Shown one piece after another: positions 1 to 5,766 of a DNA stretch of 23,779 nucleotides. Each line of letters begins with the position of its first letter. Position 1 is the first letter of the stretch. The stretch is from the IMG/VR virus record IMGVR_UViG_3300047353_000504, positions 1-23,779 of that record; one strand, written 5' to 3'. This DNA is from a virus. The notes beneath the pieces were generated by a model. The model did not search any database. It was not told the DNA's origin and saw only the letters and a program-made list of their open reading frames with translations. Position numbers and translations under genes: made by a program.

Positions 1-59
1 AACCTTGGGTAAAAGATAATTATCTTCGTATCCCAGATCGTAAACCTGAGTGGGTGTAA
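1..59 (+). CDS. C-terminal fragment of an unidentified protein (5' truncated)
   Basis: An open frame enters from the left edge (frame starting at base 3) and ends at TAA 57-59. Only about 18 residues are visible, ending in IPDRKPEWV. Its stop overlaps the next ATG (TAATG), the same coupling used along this operon, which is the main reason to believe it is a real gene end. In T4 the gene before 44 is the sliding clamp 45, but nothing in these residues lets me confirm that, so the identity is left open. Confidence 0.45.
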   Translation, partial: PWVKDNYLRIPDRKPEWV

Positions 60-214
60 TGAAAGCAATTAGGGTTGATGTGAAAACCCAAGTCACTGTC
101 CTCATCAACGATGATGATGATTACTGGGCAATCAAACACAATGCAATGCAACAAGTGCATGATGATATTCACTGGCACTTAAAAGATAAATTTGTTATTA
201 ATTATTCTCAATGA
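59..214 (+). CDS. Small hypothetical protein, 51 aa
   Basis: The ATG at 59 overlaps the upstream stop (TAATG), and the TGA at 212-214 overlaps the next ATG at 211 (ATGA). The 51-residue product carries a run of four aspartates (residues 18-21) followed by a His/Trp-rich C-terminal half (HDDIHWH). I recognise no domain, signal peptide or membrane segment. Support for coding comes from its exact end-to-end fit between neighbours in an operon where overlapping starts and stops are the rule. Function unknown. Confidence 0.55.
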   Translation: MKAIRVDVKTQVTVLINDDDDYWAIKHNAMQQVHDDIHWHLKDKFVINYSQ

Positions 215-360
215 AAACTACTTTGACCGTTGATGAAAACGGAATTCTAACATTCCCCGAAAAGTTTCTTGAAGAGATTGGATGGAAAGAAGGGGATTTG
301 TTAGAATGGATTCCTAATGATGACAACTCATTTACTTTGGTGAAAAAAGAACATGCGTAA
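211..360 (+). CDS. AbrB/SpoVT-like swapped-hairpin small protein, 49 aa
   Basis: This 49-residue ORF has the layout of an AbrB/SpoVT/MazE-type DNA-binding half-barrel: a beta hairpin (TLTVDENGILTFPEKF), then LEEIGWKEGDLLEWI and a final strand (SFTLVKK). Family members dimerise to form an intertwined barrel and act as transition-state regulators or antitoxins. No toxin-like gene sits beside it, so an antitoxin role has no support here; a small phage transcription regulator is the simpler guess. The ATG overlaps the upstream stop, and the end (TAA 358-360) overlaps the gp44 start at 353, so it is probably translated together with the clamp loader. The fold assignment is from pattern only. Confidence 0.65.
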   Translation: MKTTLTVDENGILTFPEKFLEEIGWKEGDLLEWIPNDDNSFTLVKKEHA

Positions 361-1297
361 TGAATTTCTTTGGGTCGAAAAATATCGTCCTAAAACTATT
401 GATGAGTGTATCCTTCCTGAGTCTACTAAAAAAACTTTCAGTGAGTTTCTTAAGCAGGGGGAGATTCCCAATCTTCTTCTTGCCGGTCCTGCTGGTTGTG
501 GTAAAACTACTATAGCTCGTGCTCTGTGTGAGCAACTTAATTGTGACTACATAATTATAAATGGATCCGATGAAGGAAGATTTCTTGACACGGTGCGGAA
601 TCAAGCAAAGAACTTTGCTTCGACCGTATCACTTTCGTCAGATGCTAACCACAAAGTCATCATCATTGACGAAGCTGATAACACAACCCATGATGTACAG
701 CTCCTCCTTAGGGCAAACATTGAGGCATTTTATAACAATTGCAGATTCATCTTTACCTGTAACTACAAAAACAAACTCATCGAACCACTCCACTCCAGAT
801 GTGCAGTCATTGAGTTTGGAATCACCGGAAATAAAAAACCAGCAATTGCAGCAGAATTCTTCAACCGTCTCAGGACTATACTTGAGACAGAAAATGTTGA
901 CTATGATCAAAAGGTTCTTCTAGAACTTATTAACAAGCACTTCCCTGATTGGCGTCGTGTATTAAATGAGTGTCAAAGATACTCTGTTGGTGGTAAAATT
1001 GACTCAGCTATCCTTGCTGAATTTGGAGATGTAAAAGTAAATGACCTTATTCAAAAACTTAAGAACAAAGATTTTCAGGCGGTTAGGAAGTGGGTCGTTT
1101 CTAATCTGGACAACGATTCTAGTGTACTTCTTCGTCGTGTGTATGACGCTCTTGTTCCATCCTTGGACGGTCCTAGCATTGCTGCTGCTGTGCTCATTAT
1201 TGCTAAGTATCAATATCAAATTGCGTTCGTAGCTGATCAGGAGATTAATCTTCTCGCAGCATTAACTGAAATTATGGTAGAGTGTAACTTTAAATGA
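353..1297 (+). CDS. gp44: Clamp loader large (ATPase) subunit gp44
   Basis: This is the AAA+ ATPase of the phage clamp loader, which with gp62 opens the gp45 ring and loads it at primer-template junctions. The sequence shows the N-terminal WVEKYRPKTIDE typical of RFC/gp44, Walker A GPAGCGKT (residues 45-52), Walker B IIIDEADN with DEAD at 106-109, sensor-1 FTCNYKN near 134-140, and the SRC arginine-finger motif at 148-150. The C-terminal third would form the collar domain. At 314 aa it matches T4 gp44 (319 aa). It starts at ATG 353 inside the preceding ORF and its TGA overlaps the following ATG (ATGA at 1294). In T4 that following gene is 62; here it is a DNA methylase, and gp62 lies about 2.5 kb downstream. 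Confidence 0.95.
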   Translation: MRNEFLWVEKYRPKTIDECILPESTKKTFSEFLKQGEIPNLLLAGPAGCGKTTIARALCEQLNCDYIIINGSDEGRFLDTVRNQAKNFASTVSLSSDANHKVIIIDEADNTTHDVQLLLRANIEAFYNNCRFIFTCNYKNKLIEPLHSRCAVIEFGITGNKKPAIAAEFFNRLRTILETENVDYDQKVLLELINKHFPDWRRVLNECQRYSVGGKIDSAILAEFGDVKVNDLIQKLKNKDFQAVRKWVVSNLDNDSSVLLRRVYDALVPSLDGPSIAAAVLIIAKYQYQIAFVADQEINLLAALTEIMVECNFK

Positions 1298-2124
1298 AAT
1301 CCTATAAAACTCCATTAAGATACCCTGGCGGCAAATCTAGAGCAGTGCAAAAATTGTTTGCTTATCTGCCAGATAAATCATACGATGAGTTTCGCGAACC
1401 CTTCTTGGGAGGTGGATCTGTTGCTATTGAATGGACTAAGAGATACCCTAACACTGCAGTATGGGTTAGTGATCTTTATGAGCCTCTGGTAAACTTTTGG
1501 CAACATCTACAGTCATCTGGTATTGAGATGCGTAATGAGTTGAATCAACTCAAGCATCGTCATGTTGACCATGCTAGTGCAAAGTCTTTGTTTCTTGAAT
1601 CAAAAGATTATCTTAATGATGGGAAAGATAACTTTCATCGAGCTGTTAGTTTTTATGTCATAAATAAATGTTCCTTCAGTGGTCTTACTGAATCATCTTC
1701 TTTCTCTAAACAAGCTTCGGATAGTAATTTTAGTTTCAGAGGTATTGATAAACTTCCAGTATTTTCTGAACTAATTAAGGACTGGTCTATCACAAATCAT
1801 CCCTATGATTATCTTATGGATGAGAGTTCTGAGAGGGATATATTCATGTATCTAGATCCACCATACGAAATTAAGGATAATTTATATGGCAAAAAAGGAT
1901 CAATGCATAAAGGATTTGACCATGACAAATTCGCTTCGGATTGCAATTTTAATTCATTTGACTCTCTTGTCAGTTACAATTCTAGTCAGCTTATTAAGCA
2001 TCGCTTCAAAGACTGGAATGCTGCAGAGTTTGATCTGACTTATACGATGCGTTCTGTTGGTGAGTACATGAAAGAGCAGCAAGAGCGTAAAGAATTAGTA
2101 CTTATGAATTATGAGGTGGGTTGA
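1294..2124 (+). CDS. dam: DNA adenine-N6 methyltransferase, D12 class (Dam-like)
   Basis: The enzyme transfers a methyl group from S-adenosylmethionine to adenine N6 in DNA. Motifs occur in D12-class order: TPLRYPGGKSRA at the N-terminus (SAM-binding motif X), FREPFLGGGSV (motif I, FxGxG), then the catalytic DPPY (in YLDPPYEIKDN) roughly two-thirds along. The C-terminal LVLMNY is also typical of the family. The 276-aa length is normal for Dam. The start overlaps the gp44 stop (ATGA), and the TGA at 2122-2124 overlaps the next ATG. Placing a methylase between the two clamp-loader genes is unusual. Its specificity could be GATC, but the sequence alone does not show this. Likely roles are self-protection from restriction or marking progeny DNA. 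Confidence 0.9.
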   Translation: MKSYKTPLRYPGGKSRAVQKLFAYLPDKSYDEFREPFLGGGSVAIEWTKRYPNTAVWVSDLYEPLVNFWQHLQSSGIEMRNELNQLKHRHVDHASAKSLFLESKDYLNDGKDNFHRAVSFYVINKCSFSGLTESSSFSKQASDSNFSFRGIDKLPVFSELIKDWSITNHPYDYLMDESSERDIFMYLDPPYEIKDNLYGKKGSMHKGFDHDKFASDCNFNSFDSLVSYNSSQLIKHRFKDWNAAEFDLTYTMRSVGEYMKEQQERKELVLMNYEVG

Positions 2125-3824
2125 TGAAAATTATTGGAATCTATGGTGCCTTAGATTGGGATGCAAATCTTTTTGACAAAAGTGATACTTATATTCATGA
2201 TGCAGGAGCAACTCTGTTTATCAATGGAATTCATATTAGAAGCATTAATGAAGAAAGATTGACTCGTATTAAAGATGACGGTAATTTTCCATATAAGTCT
2301 ATTGAATATGTTCTTGGTGGATATACAAAAGAAGAAATTGATGTTGTTTGTTACCCTATAGCTTATCCTGATATATTTCAGAAACAGCTTGTAGATGGTA
2401 CTTGCAGTAGGATGATTAAGGAACAGTTTCCTAATGCTGAGATTTGGTTATTGTCACATCATCTTTGCCATGCAGCGTCTACAGTCTTTTCTTCACCTTT
2501 CAATAGTGGTAGTTTCTTAACTCTTGATGGACTTGGTAGTGGGATTTGGGATTTTGCTAGTGGTCACCCTCGTGGTGGTGAGAATAATAGTATTGGATAT
2601 TTTGATAAGAGCAAACGCATCTTTAGATTTTTTAGGGGAACTGGTGATCTAGGTATGAACTCATTTGGTGAGTTCTATTGTAATATGTCTCAGATGATTT
2701 ATGATGATAAGCATAAAGAATTGATGCAGCAAGAGTCTAAATTGAAACCTGAGGTAGTAGAAAATATTCAGTTTGCTCAAAACTTTGATGTAACTCCAAA
2801 AGAAGGTAAGATCATGGGATTGTCAGCTTATGGTAAATTGTTAGAAGGGCAAGGACCTCCCACATGCATATCTACCTTGTTTCCTACATCTAATTTTGAT
2901 ATTGATCGTTGGGAAACTGGAATGCCAGAAGTGCATTTCTATGATTATGAAATGTTGTATAATAATCTGAAGGGAACTGTAGAGGATAAAGCATACTATG
3001 TTCAGTTTTGGTTTGAAAAAAGTCTTGAGTATCTTATTCATGAATTAAAAAAAGACTATCTAGAAGAAGATAATTGTTTTGCTGGAGGAACTTTCCTTAA
3101 TGTATGTGCAAATACTATACTGAAACCATTGTTCCGTAATATTCATATTCCTCCGTTTACTAATGACTCTGGAATTCATTTTGGTGCAGCAGCTTGGGGT
3201 GTTTATAGATCTAAAGAAACTATTGAGTTGCCACATAACATTGCACTACTAGGTAACTCTTATGATGACTTTGTTCCAGAAGAAAAAAATTGTAAGCATT
3301 ATGATAATTTTGATGATCTCTGTGAATTCCTAGCAAAAGAATTGGATGATGATAAGATCGTTGGTTGGTTCCAAGGCAGGTCAGAATATGGTCCTAGGTC
3401 TTTGGGATCTAGATCATTGTTGATGAGTCCTAAGAGATCTGAAAACAAAGATATTCTGAATGATAGGGTTAAAAAGAGAGAGACCTGGCGTCCTTTTGCT
3501 GGTATAATGCTAGAAGAAAAAGTTGGTGAGTACTTTGATCCTGGTTTTGTGAGTCCGTATATGTTGTACTCGCAAACTTCCATCACTAAAAAACTTCCTG
3601 CAATTACTCATAAGGATAAGTCATGTAGAATTCAAACTGTAAATGAGCAACAGAATGCTAAAATCTATCAACTTCTTTCTAAACTTGAACCACCAGTATT
3701 GTTGAATACCTCGTTCAATCAAAGTGGAGAACCAATCATTGAGACTCCAGAGGATGCCATTTCCTCTTTTAAAAAAATGGATATTGATTATCTCGTTATT
3801 GGAAATTATTTGTTATGGAATTAA
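2124..3824 (+). CDS. NodU/TobZ-family carbamoyltransferase
   Basis: Members transfer a carbamoyl group from carbamoyl phosphate, through an adenylated intermediate, to a hydroxyl on sugars, antibiotics or, in some phages, modified nucleobases. Visible family features are the N-terminal strand MKIIGIYGAL, the histidine cluster SHHLCHAAS (residues 111-119), LTLDGLGSG (about 132-140), the Kae1-like FAGGTFLNVCAN, and the C-terminal block GWFQGRSEYGPRSLGSRSLL followed by WRPFAGIM and LLNTSFNQSGEPI. The length, 566 aa, is full-size. I chose ATG 2124, which overlaps the dam stop, over the TTG one codon earlier. The last bases overlap the gp62 start. The acceptor substrate is unknown; the neighbouring DNA methylase makes DNA modification one hypothesis and capsular or lipopolysaccharide sugars another. 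Confidence 0.9.
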   Translation: MKIIGIYGALDWDANLFDKSDTYIHDAGATLFINGIHIRSINEERLTRIKDDGNFPYKSIEYVLGGYTKEEIDVVCYPIAYPDIFQKQLVDGTCSRMIKEQFPNAEIWLLSHHLCHAASTVFSSPFNSGSFLTLDGLGSGIWDFASGHPRGGENNSIGYFDKSKRIFRFFRGTGDLGMNSFGEFYCNMSQMIYDDKHKELMQQESKLKPEVVENIQFAQNFDVTPKEGKIMGLSAYGKLLEGQGPPTCISTLFPTSNFDIDRWETGMPEVHFYDYEMLYNNLKGTVEDKAYYVQFWFEKSLEYLIHELKKDYLEEDNCFAGGTFLNVCANTILKPLFRNIHIPPFTNDSGIHFGAAAWGVYRSKETIELPHNIALLGNSYDDFVPEEKNCKHYDNFDDLCEFLAKELDDDKIVGWFQGRSEYGPRSLGSRSLLMSPKRSENKDILNDRVKKRETWRPFAGIMLEEKVGEYFDPGFVSPYMLYSQTSITKKLPAITHKDKSCRIQTVNEQQNAKIYQLLSKLEPPVLLNTSFNQSGEPIIETPEDAISSFKKMDIDYLVIGNYLLWN

Positions 3825-4192
3825 AAGACTGGCTTAATTCCATTAACCTCACCAAAGAAGATCTGAGTGAGGACCCTGAAGATATTAAAAAGTATCCTCC
3901 TTACATCATAAACCGTTGTCTCTCTGGACATTTGGATGCAATCTTATTTGCAAATGAGATGAATAAGAACGCTCATTTATCTAAAGATATGCAGTACCAA
4001 TTCCTACTACATAGCATCAGGAAGAAGAAAAGATTCTCTCCTTGGTTGCGGCAAGACAAGATTGTTGATCTTGAGTTAGTAAAAAAATATTACGGTTATA
4101 GTAATGAAAAAGCACAACAAGCTTTAAAGATTCTGACTTCAGAACAAATAAACTTTATTCGTAAAAAATTGGATACGGGTGGTATCAAATGA
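3815..4192 (+). CDS. gp62: Clamp loader small subunit gp62
   Basis: This is the small, non-ATPase subunit completing the gp44/gp62 clamp loader. At 125 aa it is much shorter than T4 gp62 (187 aa) but carries what I recall as the cyanophage form: WLNSINLTKEDL at the N-terminus, YPPYIINRCLSGHLD near residues 28-42, then LLHSIRKKKRFSPWLR. The call rests on this resemblance and on synteny just before regA. It overlaps the carbamoyltransferase end by ten bases and the next gene by four. In T4, gp44 and gp62 are adjacent and translationally coupled; here gp62 is coupled to the carbamoyltransferase instead, which should affect how the 4:1 ratio is reached. Confidence 0.82.
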   Translation: MELKDWLNSINLTKEDLSEDPEDIKKYPPYIINRCLSGHLDAILFANEMNKNAHLSKDMQYQFLLHSIRKKKRFSPWLRQDKIVDLELVKKYYGYSNEKAQQALKILTSEQINFIRKKLDTGGIK

Positions 4193-5052
4193 AAGTTCTT
4201 AGCATTGATGTTGATTATTGTTTTCCTGCTATTGAGAAATGGCCTAATGAAAATGGTGAACTTTGGGATGAGTGGCATGCTTTTACAAAGTGGGAAAATT
4301 ATTTTAAGACCTATCCTGATCTAAATTGTAGAGAAGAGATCGTAGATGAAAAGTGTTTTGATTATATGGTTGAGACTTTTACTAAGGCTCTGTATGCAAA
4401 TCCAAATGCAACAGTTGCATTTGGACTAGATCATGATTATATTCTCGAAGAACTTCTTGACAAAGAAGATCTGGAAATTGTTAATATTGATCACCATGAT
4501 GATTTTCTGGCAGGTGCATACTTAGATCAACTCACTAATCATGATAAATCAGGAAAAAATGATGATGATGATGAGGACACTTGGTTGCAGTTCTTGTCAT
4601 GTCACCTCATTGAATATCATTATGCTAAAACTTATGGGAAAGTTGATGAGGGTAGTTGGGGAGGATACTTACATGCTTTAGGAAAATTGAAGGCTATGAC
4701 ATGGATTCATAATAATGATAAAGATGAGTATGATACTAGAAGTATTGTGAACAGATTTATTTGTAATAATGTTGGTAAGTATGCTGACTGGGGATTTGCT
4801 ACGGCAGAAGAATATGATCATGGTAATTATGAGTATGATCATATCTTTGTTTGCCTATCTCCACAATATTTTCCACACAGTCAATGGGATATCTTTAGTG
4901 TCTTTCTAGGAATCTATGAAGATTTTACAGGTAAAGACTGTAAGTTAGATGAGTTTTGGTATAAGAGAACTATTAATACGATGGCATATAGAAATGTATA
5001 CGATACTTTAAAACCTGCATTAGAGGACATCAAAAGAAGTTTAGCTAAATAA
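4189..5052 (+). CDS. UPF0489 / peptide-arginase-like metalloprotein
   Basis: The 287-aa product looks like the UPF0489 family, which has an arginase-type metal-dependent hydrolase fold; some members convert peptide-bound arginine to ornithine. Metal-ligand-like stretches are visible: SIDVDYCFP at the N-terminus, FGLDHDYIL near residue 85, and IVNIDHHDDF near 100-108, the counterpart of the arginase D-x-H-x-D motif. There is a run of Asp around 125-131 and, later, CLSPQYFPHSQW, which matches the family's conserved CxSPxxxP-type segment. The start overlaps the gp62 stop by four bases, placing it in the replication operon just ahead of regA. The substrate in a phage is unknown; arginine or a peptide/protein arginine are guesses. 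The family call is from motifs only. Confidence 0.68.
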   Translation: MKVLSIDVDYCFPAIEKWPNENGELWDEWHAFTKWENYFKTYPDLNCREEIVDEKCFDYMVETFTKALYANPNATVAFGLDHDYILEELLDKEDLEIVNIDHHDDFLAGAYLDQLTNHDKSGKNDDDDEDTWLQFLSCHLIEYHYAKTYGKVDEGSWGGYLHALGKLKAMTWIHNNDKDEYDTRSIVNRFICNNVGKYADWGFATAEEYDHGNYEYDHIFVCLSPQYFPHSQWDIFSVFLGIYEDFTGKDCKLDEFWYKRTINTMAYRNVYDTLKPALEDIKRSLAK

Positions 5053-5093
5053 TAAAAAGTTTTTGTTTTGTGACATGAGCGTCGTTATTGAGC

Positions 5094-5110
5094 CGACCGT
5101 TGAGTGGTCG
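5094..5110 (+). promoter_or_regulatory. Small hairpin just upstream of regA start
   Basis: CGACC (5094-5098) and GGTCG (5106-5110) can form a five-base-pair stem with loop GTTGAGT, ending nine bases before the ATG at 5120. RegA of T4 represses its own translation by binding near its start, so structure here is of interest. A stem of this size can also occur by chance. Confidence 0.3.
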
Positions 5111-5119
5111 CCTGAGAAC

Positions 5120-5515
5120 ATGATTGAGGTTGTCCTAGGAGAACCTGACGATTTTTTAAAAGTGCGAGAAACTCTGACTAGAATCGGTGTTGCATCTCGT
5201 AAAGAAAAAAAATTATATCAGTCTTGTCATATCTTACATAAGCAAGGTAGATATTTCATTGTTCACTTTAAAGAATTGTTTGCTCTTGATGGCAAGAAAG
5301 CAAATCTTACTGTTAATGATGTTCAACGCCGTAATAGAATTACACAACTCCTTGCTGATTGGGGATTAATTTCTGTAGTTGTGGCTGAAATGATTGAGGA
5401 TATTGCTCCTTTGAATCAGATTAAAGTTTTATCCTACAAAGATAAAGGGAATTGGGCTTTAGAGACTAAGTATAACATTGGTCGTAAGGTTAAAGTTGAA
5501 GGCGAAGAAGGTTAA
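5120..5515 (+). CDS. regA: RegA translational repressor
   Basis: RegA binds early phage mRNAs near their start codons and blocks ribosome access, tuning replication proteins including itself. The match to T4 RegA is strong along the whole length: MIEVVLGEPDDFLKVRETL, YQSCHILHKQGRYFIVHFKE, LFALDGKK, RRNRITQLLADWGL and KYNIGRKVKV. I place the start at ATG 5120 because T4 RegA begins exactly there (MIEITL) and the 131-aa product fits the 122 aa of T4. The frame also stays open to ATG 5075 and TTG 5063; that extension uses CCG and TCG codons that are uncommon nearby and has no Shine-Dalgarno. No good ribosome site precedes 5120 either, so the start is not settled. In T4 the gene also sits between 62 and 43; here a five-gene stretch separates it from gp43. 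Confidence 0.93.
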   Translation: MIEVVLGEPDDFLKVRETLTRIGVASRKEKKLYQSCHILHKQGRYFIVHFKELFALDGKKANLTVNDVQRRNRITQLLADWGLISVVVAEMIEDIAPLNQIKVLSYKDKGNWALETKYNIGRKVKVEGEEG

Positions 5516-5521
5516 TAAATA
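5514..5521 (+). promoter_or_regulatory. Possible T4-type late promoter box AATAAATA
   Basis: AATAAATA fits the cyanophage late consensus NATAAATA and lies at the regA stop. It is followed by a terminator at 5577-5599, so any transcript from here would be short. It is AT-rich and could be chance. Confidence 0.22.
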
Positions 5522-5576
5522 GATCGTCGCTCTTTCGTGCGCGACTCTCTACGACGGATTCGCTACCAAAGTAGAT

Positions 5577-5599
5577 AGGGGGCTTGACGCCCCTTTTTT
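5577..5599 (+). terminator. Rho-independent terminator after regA
   Basis: AGGGGGC (5577-5583) pairs with GCCCCTT (5589-5595; one G-U) around the loop TTGAC, and the stem runs into a T tract ending at 5599. It closes the gp44-to-regA operon. Its loop doubles as the start of a -35 element (see promoter 5584-5612). Confidence 0.85.
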
Positions 5600-5612
5600 A
5601 ATGGTGTATAAT
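5584..5612 (+). promoter_or_regulatory. Strong sigma-70-type promoter overlapping the terminator
   Basis: TTGACG (5584-5589) matches the -35 consensus at five of six positions and TATAAT (5607-5612) matches the -10 fully, with exactly 17 bases between. The -35 lies in the loop and first base of the descending arm of the terminator hairpin. Transcription should start near 5619, giving a leader of about 148 bases before the ATG at 5767. It is probably an early promoter read by unmodified host RNA polymerase. Confidence 0.8.
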
Positions 5613-5766
5613 ATGGAGGTCAGGGAGGGAGACCACCTTGACTGCGGTACTCCCCTTAGTAGGTTCAGGAGTAGCGGCGATAGGAACCTACTAAATATAA
5701 TGTCTCAACAGTTTTCGCTATCGAGACACCTAACGGTACAACCGTAGATTTTTATCTAAAGAATTA
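5613..5766 (+). ncRNA. Structured 5' leader or small RNA with possible pseudoknot
   Basis: Several helices can be drawn between the promoter and the gene at 5767. The strongest is a perfect 11-bp inverted repeat, TTAGTAGGTTC (5656-5666) with GAACCTACTAA (5684-5694), around a 17-base loop. The loop carries GGAGTA (5668-5673), complementary to TACTCC (5648-5653) just 5' of the stem. The order of the arms is that of an H-type pseudoknot, or else of two alternative folds. Two smaller hairpins follow: TGTCTC/GAGACA (5701-5706 with 5723-5728) and ACGGT/ACCGT (5733-5737 with 5741-5745). No ORF longer than a few codons fits. It does not match an RNA family I can name. It may be a regulatory leader of the ParB-like gene or an independent RNA. 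Confidence 0.5.

Noticed and set aside
1-59. Calling the left-edge fragment sliding clamp gp45
   Set aside because: Synteny with T4 suggests it, but the 18 visible residues show no recognisable gp45 C-terminus.
1660-1667. CATAAATA inside the methylase gene as a late promoter
   Set aside because: It lies in the middle of a coding region with no gene start at the usual distance; probably chance.
5063-5119. TTG 5063 or ATG 5075 as the regA start
   Set aside because: Similarity to T4 RegA begins exactly at 5120; the extension has no ribosome site and uses CCG and TCG codons uncommon nearby. Kept only as an alternative.
5641-5700. tRNA or tRNA-like gene in the leader (GGTTCAGG resembles a T-loop)
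   Set aside because: No cloverleaf with acceptor, D and anticodon arms can be drawn; the 11-bp stem is incompatible with one.
5696-5701. Second TATAAT in the leader as an extra promoter
   Set aside because: The bases at the -35 distance (AGCGGC) do not resemble TTGACA, and the region is AT-rich.
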